From: Lotus japonicus
Lineage: Eukaryota; Streptophyta; Magnoliopsida; Fabales; Fabaceae
Direction of reading: 5' to 3'
Assembly: GCF_012489685.1 (NCBI RefSeq)
Contig: NC_080041.1
Span: 104,191,760 to 104,255,759, forward strand
DNA: 64,000 nt
Part shown: piece by piece, positions 10,678-21,193 of the stretch
Layout of the letters: each line of letters opens with the position of its first letter
How positions within the stretch are numbered: the first letter of the stretch is position 1
Notes under the pieces: model-generated
Databases searched by the model: none
Seen by the model: the letters and a program-made list of their open reading frames with translations, nothing else
What the model was told of the DNA's origin: nothing
Translations under genes and position numbers: made by a program

Positions 10678-11907
10678 ATTAACAACCAACGTCCAAGAAG
10701 GACCATAGAGAGACTAAATCTCTCTTCCATTCTCCCGCATGATTTGATCGTTCAAATTCTGCTGAGGTTACCGGTGAGATCTCTGCTTCGTTTCAAATCG
10801 GTGTGTAAGCCCTGACTCTCTCTCATTTCCGATCCCCAATTTGGTAAATCTCACTATGACCTAGCAGCTGCACCCACCCACCAATGTCTGGCAAAACGTA
10901 ATGATTCTGAAATTGAGTCCCTAGATGTAGATGCAGCATCACTTCACAATTATGAGTCTTCTGTAGTAAACCTCAGATATCCGCTTTCATCACCCCCTCG
11001 CAAGAACAACCCTGTTGAGTTCTTGGGTTCTTGTAGAGGGTTTATAGTTGTAGCCTATGGACGGGGTAATGTCATTGTATGGAATCCATCAACCGGTGTC
11101 CATAGAAGAATTGCAGGCAACCTTAAATGGATGAAGTATCACTTTTTAAATGGTTTTGGGTATGACACATCAACGGATGACTACTTGCTTGTTCGTATAG
11201 AATTGATTCTTTGGGAAGACTATGTTTATAGTCAACAAGATCCAGACATTATAGCTAATCATCCTACTTGCATTCGCCTTTTTTCCATGAAAACAAATTC
11301 CTGGTTTTACCCAGAGGGTACTTATGCTCAATATGCGGATCTGGGTCTTTGTGAATTCAAAGTTGGGTCCTTCTTGAACGAGGCTCTATATTGGTTGGTT
11401 ATCTCTGTTGAAACCAGTAATCATGCAATCATTGCCTTTGATTTGGTAGAAAGGAGTTTGTCAGAGATTCCATTGTCTCAAAGTTTAGCCAGAGAATTAA
11501 AATGTAGAGAGTATCATTTGCGGGTCATGGGAGAATGTCTCAACCTATGTTGCCCAGGTGATCAATATGACGTGGCTTCAATGGCTGAGATTTGGATGAT
11601 GAAAAAATATAAAGTGCAGTCATCTTGGACTAAGTTATTTGTTTTTTCTACTTGTAACATTCCCCACAACAGGTTTTTTCCAATATGTTTCACCAAACAT
11701 GGTGAAATTTTTGGATCAAACGGCTCTACAAGCTTAATGATAGTTAATGACAAAGGAAAGCTGCTTGATGAATGCACATTTGATACGGATAGAGGGGATT
11801 TACTTCATTGTGGTATGTATAGAGAGAGTTTACTATCACTCCCTAATGAATTAGAGGAAACAAGTGAAGATGGACTAGCTGACGAGTTCCTTGGAGGAGA
11901 CAAGTGA
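10678..11907 (+). pseudogene. F-box/FBA pseudogene, paralogue of 5193-6449
   Basis: It aligns codon by codon with F-box 1 from the first codon on. The start is lost: the position of ATG is ATT (10678-10680) in an otherwise matching context. The F-box tryptophan codon TGG is TGA at 10813-10815 (KPstop versus KSW). No indel is seen between that stop and 11023, and the rest stays open to 11907, about 364 codons downstream of the stop, with all FBA motifs (WNPSTGVHRR, GFGYDTSTDDYLL, LNEALYWLV). The long open remainder suggests recent decay. A truncated protein from an internal start would lack the F-box. The tail is read in the acidic frame. Confidence 0.88.
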
Positions 11908-12326
11908 AGATGACCAATGGTATCTGAAAATAAGAATTAATGTATGTTATTCTTCAATCCTTTTCACCATTTTATTACTATCTATCATGCATAGTGAAAA
12001 ATGAGAAGTCATATGTAGAACACATGATACAAGAAGATGATTCCTTAATCTATCTTGTACTTTCTCCGTCTTAAGTGATTATATTTCTTTCTAAAAAAAA
12101 GTGACTTCTGAAATTGCAAGAAAAGAGGAGTCTTGGTGGTGGACGGAGTTTACTATTGATAGGAAAAACATTTGATGTCGCCTTTTCTTAGAATAATCGA
12201 AGACAATTTTGTTTAAATTATATAAGGGAAACTACTAAAGCCTGGGGTGAAATAACAGTTCCCTGACTAAGATCCTATAGAATTTATAATATAGTGACAT
12301 TTAAAATACGCTCATATTTTCTAGCA

Positions 12327-12790
12327 GGCCATGAAGGGTGCAAGAGTGATCTACAGTTATGCTTGATGTCTTGGCTTGCCTTAAAATGATGATCGTGCAA
12401 GAGGAGAGCCTAGAATTTGGAAGAGAATGTTATTTACACAATGTTAAATCATCTCGCTTTAGTAGTGTTTGCTTTCTCATGGTTTCAGTAAGTTGGAGTC
12501 AAGGTTGGCTTTTGAACTTAATTAGTATGAGTTATGATACCCTAGCTGGAGTTTGGGCATGCTATTTAGCATCTTTATCTTTTCTCCTCTTAATATTGTT
12601 AGTGTAGTTGTTGTTTGTTTCTGTTATCATTTACTTGGTTTTCAGGTTCAATCTCTACTTATTTATACTGTATTTTGGTACCTCTTTGGCAAGGTATTGT
12701 GCTGTTACTTATTTTAAGTTGAAGTTATGGTGATAATGCCAATCTTAATCATCTCACATGTGGTCAGTTGTACCGCATTCATACTGCCCA
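12327..12790 (+). repeat. F-box flank repeat, copy 3
   Basis: This is the third copy of the sequence at 4454-4860 and 6863-7410, again downstream of an F-box copy and closest to copy 1. Together the three show that the F-box gene and its 3' flank were duplicated as a unit. Confidence 0.82.
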
Positions 12791-12920
12791 ATTGGTGGCT
12801 GCAATATTCATTTTTTTTGTCAATCAGAAGGTTGTCTATTATATTGAATTATCGCCGCCATATTCATTTTTTCTGCTTCCGTCCCAGCACTGATGGGTAG
12901 CTTTTGTCTAAGGTGAATAA

Positions 12921-13031
12921 TTTTATGTTTTAGAGACGTTGCAGATATAGCTGGCTCATGGCTGAAAATAACTTTGTGCGATTTGGCTTAGTTCTGATAT
13001 TGTTGTGTGCACGTGGTGTTTTGTTGCTTGA
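12921..13031 (+). pseudogene. Fragment of the DsbA-like gene's first coding exon
   Basis: From gttttagaga through the ATG at 12958 this matches 17210-17330: same leader (ttgcagata-agc-gg-tcatggctgaaaa) and a degraded version of the codons around the CPWC active site. Small indels break the frame and no later exon follows. The true gene starts 4.3 kb downstream. Confidence 0.8.
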
Positions 13032-13870
13032 ACTCATAGCAGACCAAATATAGGGGCTTCGAACCCCCTGTATTTCTCCTGCAGGTCGTCAAAAATACCT
13101 CACTAGTTTGTGACCCATCTATTACTGGTCTTTCAAATCACCAGCAAACTACATCCTTCGCATGTCACTGCAAAAAATGTAGGGACGAGACATGTGATTA
13201 ACATGCTCTTGAATCAGACTTAAATTTATTCATAGTGACAGGTATTGGACGTCACAATTTATATGATAGTAAATTCAAAATTTACACTTCACCTCATTGA
13301 TATCAAGTAACATTACTAAAAAAGTATATTATGACAGAAACATTGACATATATAAATACGTAGCTAATACTTACAAATTTAACTATGAATTCTAGTCAAA
13401 ATATCATAAAATATATTTTTAATGCTTAACTTTCTAGACCAAAAAAATGCTTAACTTCAGCAGTGATGGAAAATCCATCACTAAAATATTCATCATTAAT
13501 TTCTACACCAATATTTTAGTACTTATTTAATTATGAATTTTGTGTTATACTTTTTCTTCACTATATATGTTCATCAGTAACTCGTCACAAAATATGAATT
13601 ATAATTTAATACATATCAGTGACAGAGGTTTTGCATTAGATTTCTACTGTTAAAATTGTGACGCACCAATACCTGTCACTAACATGCTCTTGAATTTAAA
13701 TTATTTATTTCGTATACTACTTAAAAATAGCAAATTTCCTACTGATTTATTGCCAAAAAATTTCATTACATTTTTCATAAAATGTTTCTATATATTTTTT
13801 TATATAAATTAAATAATTAATTTAAATTTGGTGAAAAAAAAATGAATCTTAAATTTTTTACTATAAAGTA

Positions 13871-13919
<49 letters not shown>

Positions 13920-14437
13920 TTCTTCATTTCATCTATCACAAAATTCGTAACTAAATGAGTAGCTAAAACATGAGTGGGAAAATTATTGCTGAATATTTTA
14001 GTGAAAAAAAATATGTCACTTAATCTAATGTTTAGTATTAAAAAAATAATATATGATTTTTTTCACAAGATTTTGTAGCTAAATTGTATTAGCTACAGAT
14101 TCATATCCGCCACAATTTTTTTGAGTCATGCTAAAGTGTAATATTTGTGTAAATTTTAAGCTTGATGTTATATAGGGAAACCTACTGTAGTTGAGTGTGA
14201 TTTATCCTAATAAAAATTATGAGTTTATCAAATTAGTCTATGAATTTGTTATTCGGTACAAAATCCGTCCCTAATTGGAAAATAAGCAACAAAATACGTG
14301 TGTGATTAGGGAAATTATGGTTTTGGTTCTTGTCGGAGGATAAAGCTTTAACGATATTGCCTAGTAGCATGTCAAGGCTGGCGTGACATTATCCACATCA
14401 TTTTCACTTAAAAGTTTATTTCCACCCGCATTACTAA
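13032..14437. other. Intergenic with a TIR-like structure and (TA)n tract
   Basis: No gene. Inverted arms of about 29 bp (atagtgacaggtattgg...gtcacaattt at 13233-13261 and its near complement at 13655-13683) enclose about 390 bp. The 16-bp direct repeat TAACATGCTCTTGAAT lies outside the left arm (13198-13213) and at the right arm's end (about 13680-13695). A (TA)n microsatellite covers 13874-13916. Confidence 0.55.
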
Positions 14438-14446
14438 TAATTATTA

Positions 14447-16269
14447 GGCTTAAAAGCATTTCTAGCCCCTGATGTATCAAGTTTGTGCAAAAGACACCCC
14501 CACTCTATTTTTGTCTATGTTTGTACCCTCAATGATTCTGAAAAGTATAGAAAGTATCCCTCCGTCAGTTTGACGTTAGAAAACTAACAGAGGGGTAGAC
14601 ATGGCTTTTCTTTTTATTTTTTCCAATTGCCACGTGGGATTATAAGAAAAAAAATTCAAAACCAAGAAACCTATCATCTTCATCTCTTCTATGATCTTCA
14701 TCTTCTTCTCCATTGTATACAACAAAAAAATCCAGAAAAAAAAAACTTGAAAATAAAAATTCATCCTTTTTTCTTTTTCTTGGGGAAGAAAAGATTTTCC
14801 TCAACAAGTAATTTACTTGAGAAATTAGTTTTAAAAAAAAAAAACTTTAGAAATTGAAAATTGAAACCCTAAAGTCCCAAACCCAACTACATCAAGTCAT
14901 CAACCCCCATTAACTTCATCTTTGCAAACCAACGGTCAGATGAGAAGCCACTAAAAGTCCCTTTGTTGTCGCCGCCGTCATTCTGCCGCCGACTGTTGTC
15001 TCTGGTCGTGTTCTCCGGCGACCTCCTTTTTCAGAAAGGAAGGTACTTTCTTGAAGATCTATGTCCCCTCTCTATGAATCTGAGTCCAGAACAAAGAAAG
15101 GAGTCGTTGGACACCCTCGCATGCATCTCAGATACAGATCCGAGTTCCACCGCCACACTTCTCTATGACTGCACCCTCCTCGGATCCAGCCCTCTATTCC
15201 ACCGCCGAAGAAGCCGTTGAACGCCCTCTCCTCTCTTCACGTTCACCCATCAACCTCTCTTTTCGGATCTGGGTTCATCTCAAATTTCTTGGTTATGTCA
15301 CAAATTTCTGAGTTTTCAAATTTGGAAGCGGAACTGAAGAAGAGGGAGGAGAACAGAGAAGAGATTTTGACAAAGAAAAGTAGAATATTTTGGGACCGGT
15401 GGTTTTGCCATTGAGTATGATGGGTTAAAACCACATTAGAGTATGATGGCTTTTCCTGCCACACATTTTTTTGCACGAGCTTTTCCCCTTCATAGTGCAC
15501 CTTGTAGCTTATTTTTGTCTTTACCTTCTGATTTCTTGATAACCGGTTACATTTAAATATGTTACGAAATCATATTATGCATTCTTGTGTATGGATTTTG
15601 ATTTCGTTACCTTTGTTAAAGAATTTTTGGATCTGCTTATGAAATTTGTGGTATACATGTGATATGATGGAAAAAAATTGGATTTGCTCGTGAGTTTCTG
15701 GAATTTTAGATGAAGATGATGAAGAAGATAAATATTTGTCACTTACAGACTTTTAGTGGCTTCTCATCTGACCGTTAGAGGAGTTTCTGGGTTTTGGGGT
15801 TTCTTCTCTTTTGGGTTTTATGGGTGTTTTTGAGTATTTTTGTTAAGTTTCTTTTAAGCTGAGGCTTTTGGCTTGAGATTTGTCAAGGTTCTATCTATGT
15901 AATTTTGCTAGTTTTTTGGATAATGGGTTCCGGTGGTTTTGGGTGTTCATGGATTTGTTGGGTTTTTATTTTTTCTGGGTTTTTGTTGTTGTATACCATG
16001 GACATGAAGATGAAGATCATAGGGGAAGAGATGAAGATGATAGGTTTTTGAGTTTTGAATTTTTTTTGTTTTTATAATACACGTGGCAATTGAGAAAAAT
16101 AAAAAGAAAAGCCACGTCAGCCCCTCTGTTAGTTTTCTAACGTCAAACTGACGGAGGGGTACTTTCTATACTTTTCAGAATCATTGAGGGTACAAATATA
16201 TACAAAAATAGAGTGGGGCGTCTTTTGCACAAACATGATACATCAGGGGGCAAGAAATGCTTTTAAGCC
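14447..16269. mobile_element. Non-autonomous Mutator-like element with long inverted repeats
   Basis: A perfect 9-bp target duplication, TAATTATTA, flanks the element (14438-14446 and 16270-16278). The ends are GGCTTAAAAGCATTTCT and its complement, and about 220 bp match closely. More broken inverted similarity reaches to about 14960 on the left and 15740 on the right (ccaacggtcagatgagaagc versus its complement). A 9-bp duplication with long TIRs is typical of MULEs. The core (14963-15415) is richer in G+C with short open frames of no recognised family, so it may be captured gene sequence. No transposase is present. Confidence 0.88.
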
Positions 16270-17241
16270 TAATTATTAATTGAATTTTAAAAAATAAAAA
16301 ATCTTGATTTAAAGATGACTTTCCAACACGTTTGGAAAGTACAGAATATCCAAATATTCAATATAGCACAATGAACTTAACATTAAAATACATAAAGTTG
16401 ACTTTTATAAAAAAAAAAAATTGATGTTTCTCTTCTCAGCTCAATCATCATCATACAATTACAACTCCAAATCCAATTCCCGTGTAGTCGTGTACCCTGG
16501 CAAAGCTCTTGATTTCTGGTGCTTCTTCTCTCTCTTTCCCCTTCCGGGTATTCTTACTATAACTTTCTCACTGCAAAATTTTCATAATTATACACACTTT
16601 CCATGTGAATTGTGTTCTATTCTGACTCAAATATTGCTTTTTAAGTATCAGATTTTTGTTTTCAAACTTGATCTTTTTTCTTTCCATTCATTTTTGTTTG
16701 AATTATTTTTGGGTTGTTTCTGAATCTGATCATGAGATTCGTTTTTACAAACAAGAGTTGCTGATATTTTCTCTCATGTTAGATCATTCAGAATTTGGTG
16801 TTGGCTCTATGGTAGATTGGTAGTCATAATTGATGTTGGTATATCTGCCTTTGTATATTAACCTCTATACAAATTGATAGGTGGAGATTTTATTGTCTTT
16901 GATCTTTTTATCTATTCACATTACGAAGTGGGACTTTGGAAACATCTCTCACCTTTATTAGTTCAGTCTTAATTTTTTAACAAAGTATACATGTGTGAAA
17001 TTTGGGGTAACAGTTCAAAAGAAAAGATAGAACTATCTAGTGAGGAGGAGATATGAATGATGTGAACCAAAATGGGGCAGCCGCCCCAAGAGAAAAAACT
17101 TCCTTAATAGAATGATATTCAAATGATTTATTTGCTCATCTAAATTTTTTTACTACATACTTGAATTAATCATTCTTAATTTTACTTAATGTGCTAAATA
17201 ATTTATTCATGTTTTAGAGAAATTGCAGATACAGCAGGATC

Positions 17242-19280
17242 ATGGCTGAAAAGAAACTTGTAAGAATTGATATTAGTTCCGATACTGTGTGCCCATGGTG
17301 CTTTGTTGGAAAAAAAAATCTAGACAAAGCAATAGCTGCCTCTAAGGATAAATACAACTTTGAGGTATACTCTCTTTCTTCTTCGTGTATCTGTGTGTAA
17401 CTTGGGGCCCAAATATGTCTGGAATTTGCTGTGCTCATTTTCTGTTTAACTGAATTAACAGATAAAATGGCATCCCTTCCAACTCCAACCGGATGCCCCT
17501 AAAGAAGGCGTTGACAAGAGGGAGTATTACAGGAAAAAGTTTGGACCCCAATCCGAAAGGATGGAAGCACGGATGTTGGAGGTTTTTATTATGTTAATCA
17601 CACTTGGAATCACATTCGTTATCATCACTGGTTGTATTATCTATATTTCATCCCAGCAGTGATTTTTGAGAAAATCATGTTGTGAATTTGTTATTTGGCA
17701 GGTCTTCAGGACTATCGGTTTGGAATATAGTTTGTCCGGACTCACGTAAGATTAAGAGCGATTTTACAATTCACCAATGAGCTAGAGTTTCCTAATCATC
17801 AATGAACCACTTCAAACGTGGAGTTGTCTAACTGAGATTCAACTAACATGGTTTTAATTATCCACAGGGGAAACACTATGGACAGCCACAGGCTTATATA
17901 TTTTTCTCAACAGCAAGGCCTTGACAAGCAACATGATCTAGTTGAAGAACTTTGCCTTGGCTATTTCACACAGGGAAAATACATTGGTGATCAGTGAGTA
18001 CCTTTTTTTTATTTGGGGGAAGAGGGGAGGATTCTCTGTTTAGTGGTTTTTAATTTTAATTTTTGTTAGTAATATCTTTGGTTGGGTGCTCAATTGACAC
18101 TTTATTGCTTTAAGGCCTTGGAAACTACTTAATAGGGTTATTTTGGATTCTCCTTTGAAGCGCTATCCATTTGTACGGATTTTAGCAGTTAACTTGTTTT
18201 GCTACTGCTTGGGGAATATCAAAACTACAAAATGATTTTGTCAGTGGAGTTTCTTTTAAATATTAAGGTTCATGTGCTGTGTACAATGAATCAAAAGACA
18301 AATGAAGTGGAACCGAGTGTTCAATATAAATAAACAAAGGAAATATTGGCCATAGAAAATGGGATGATGATGGGTGGTCATTTGTGGTAGGATTTAGCCA
18401 ATAATATTCTTGTGCAGGACATTTTTTTTCCAAATTGACAGGCACTGTCATGTTCAATTTTGAATGCAGTAAGTTTCTTCTGGAATCTGCTGCGAAGGTT
18501 GGTATCGAAGGGGCAGAAGAGTTTCTTACCAACCCCAACAATGGGCTGAAGGAGGTATTTCAAAGATATATGTGGAAACAACTTCTGTATGCTGTATTTA
18601 AATTCAAATGATGGCTAAAACACGCTCTATAGTTTGAGATTTCAAATGTTAGGTATTTAGGTGTACTAAGTTTTAACTTCCAAATGAATTCTTTATTCTT
18701 CTCATTCTATTTTAACATCCAAGTGGTACCATATCAACGAGTGGTTGGTTCAGGTGGTACCTGCTTGATCTCTCTTAAACAAAGTCTTAGTTTTGAGTCC
18801 TGTGAATCAAATCGACCCCGTTGGGAGAGCTGGTTTCACTATCTTGGATGTTCCCGGATCAAACATGGTTGCCTCCTGTGGAGGATACCTGTGGTGCACA
18901 AAAAAAAAAAGTCGTAGAATGATCTTTTAAGTTGTGAGACATTCACACACTCAAAAATATCAGTCGTGTAGCCATAACAAATTGATTTTGATGTTCAGTT
19001 TAGCAATTGATTCAGATTACATCAATGATTGTTCTTGCTTTCCATGACTCTACCTAGGTGGAGGAGGAGCTCAAAACATACTCAGGAAACATTACAGGTG
19101 TTCCATATTATGTGGTGAGTTTATATATTTAAACCCTTTTCTTTTTTTCAGATTCATAATGATGAGCAACCAAGCATATTTACTCATTGAATCACTTGGC
19201 AGATTAATGGGAATCACAAGCTGAGTGGTGGACAACCCCTTGAAGTCTTCTTGAGAGCTTTCCAAGCTGCTACAAGTTGA
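17242..19280 (+). CDS. DsbA/FrnE-like thiol oxidoreductase, seven exons
   Basis: Exons: 17242-17364, 17462-17581, 17702-17745, 17868-17993, 18470-18554, 19058-19114, 19203-19280. All introns are GT-AG and the phases agree, giving 210 residues. The start MAEKKLVRIDISSDTVCPWC puts a thioredoxin-type CPWC at residues 17-20. The partner cis-proline loop GVPYYVING has Pro182. An all-helical insert lies between, as in DsbA-family FrnE proteins. Members oxidise or isomerise dithiols; the substrate here is unknown. No targeting peptide is evident, so cytosolic location is likely. The 3' UTR probably runs to about 19700. An upstream 5' UTR exon in 16430-16550 is possible but not proven. A broken copy of exon 1 lies at 12921. 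Confidence 0.9.
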
Positions 19281-19978
19281 ATTTCAGCTCCCTCCCAAAA
19301 ATTTATAGTGCCTCTATTACAATACCAGGATGAATATGATACCTTGGATGGATATAACTCATATAAGAAGTTGATTCTCCATATTGGTGCTGTGTAAACC
19401 TCTATTAAGATTAAGTTGTGAGACAATGTTCAAACCTTCTACATTGTATATCTCCATTGTTCTTTTTTCTGGCAGGCTTCACAGATATAATAATAGTAAT
19501 AAATCCAGTGATTCTGGCTGTGTTTGTGTCACAGTTGTTCCAAAGTACTCAATTCGTGAAGCTCAAGAGATGGTTTCACGTTATTGTAACGCTAAATAAT
19601 ATGAATTGAATGTTTATCTAAACACTCTTTGTGAATGGTCTTTGGTCTTTTATCATTATTTTAGAAGAATTATGTTCATGTTTTTATCTTGAAGTACATC
19701 GTGTAAAGGTCTTTTAGACTAGTGTAATGGACATCCAAACATTTTATTGGGATAAAATTGAGGTTTCTTAGCCAAAAGGTATTTTGGAGTTTTAGAAATT
19801 AAGGGGTGTAATTTGGGGTGAGGGGTGGGAATAACTACTCCCTTGGAGAATACTAGAATAGAATGTTAAGGATTTAAGATAGCCTTTACATTTTTTGTTT
19901 AAAAAATAAGAATTGCCCTGATTTATAATGATTTACATCATCGAACTCAGCCTTTTAAAATTAAACCGAACTAACTAT

Positions 19979-20336
19979 ATGGAATAATCCGTTTATCGTT
20001 GAAGCTAAGGCCCTCCGCGACAGTTTGCAGCTCGTCTGGAACCTTGGAGTGAGGAAGCTTCTCTGCGAATCTGATTGTAAAGACCTCATTAACGTTCTCA
20101 CAGATGGGAACCGGGTGCTGCTCTGTGATCAAACTGAGCTCCTCCGAGAGATCAGCGATTTGAGGAATCGTCAATGGCAGGTGCTCTTTAGTTGGGTTAC
20201 GCGTGAGAACAACAGGGCAGCTGATTGGCTGGCGAAGCAGAGTTGCCATGGCCGGGTGGTTGATTGTATCACGGTGAATTCCCCTGAGCCAGAGCTTCAA
20301 GTCATTATCCTGAAAGATGCTTTAGGCATCCCTTAG
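19979..20336 (+). pseudogene. RNase H-like (RVT_3) remnant of a LINE-type element
   Basis: The frame reads IVEAKALRDSLQLVWNLGVRKLLCESDCKDL, then WQVLFSWVTRENNRAADWLAKQS and a stop at 20334-20336. This is the C-terminal two thirds of the plant reverse-transcriptase-associated RNase H domain, including the NxxADxLA motif. The N-terminal DG(S/A) strand is missing, so the copy is 5' truncated. An A-rich stretch follows at about 20370. It lies between two genes in opposite orientation. Confidence 0.82.
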
Positions 20337-21150
20337 TTTTGTTTTGTTTCTTGTCATTTTCCGATGTATAAAAAAAATAAACCTAACTGTACAAACCAGA
20401 ATATTTGTATATTGGTTTTATTAAAGTATTCTCACAACTAGCAGCTATGGGACTAATCATGTCGAGACTCAAATATCACAAACTAGAATATTATTTGACA
20501 AGCTGATGCAAAAGAGAAGAAAAATTATTGAAATAAAAATCGAAAGTTAACTCTTGACTCCCTTATTTTTTCAAGAAAAGGATTACGACAAGTTGATAAC
20601 TCTACTAGTACATTGGTTCAAATTCACTATTCAGAAAGAATTTGTGTACATAAATATGAAAGTTTTCAAATTTGATTTCGCATAATATTTAGTTTATTTT
20701 AAAAATTATTAATCTTAGGGATCAACTACTTATCCAATGCACTTAATTGGGTTTGGTTAAAATTTACACCTTTCGATTCCTTCTTTTGTTTGGTTTAGCA
20801 CTCAAATTCCATTTAAATCGTTTGGCCTGAGAGACCCCTATGCTGTCATTGTCTAAGGGTAAAAAATTAACAACAAAAACACTGATAATTCAACCAAAAA
20901 ATGGGGGGAATCCGTCTAATTGCCAGCCAAACTGTTGAAAGTTTAAACCATGACAATTTCCATCTACAATTTCATTTTCTTTTGTCCATGGAAGTTTGGG
21001 AAAGAAGAAAGGTATAAATGTAAAAACAACCCGGATGAGATTGAACTTACAATAAAAATGGTTAATAAAACTTGCATATATTTACTATACAAGATAAGTG
21101 CTTAATTTGAAGTATTCACAACCACTATACTTGTATTTTCCCTTTCCTCT
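20337..21150. other. Intergenic between convergent genes
   Basis: I see no gene here. The right end (from about 21050) probably holds the 3' UTR of the minus-strand RING gene, whose stop is at 21194. Confidence 0.5.
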
Positions 21151-21193
21151 GTTGCTGTGGCTTCATCCACGACTAAAAACCTTCCCATCAAGA

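Noticed and set aside
11023..11907. Independent functional gene lacking the F-box
   Set aside because: The first codon of that frame is TTG and the frame continues upstream to the F-box stop, so it is treated as the remainder of a pseudogene, with a decoy role noted only as a possibility.
19384..19609. Overlapping 60-70-codon frames after the DsbA-like gene
   Set aside because: They lie in the probable 3' UTR, overlap in different frames and resemble nothing known.
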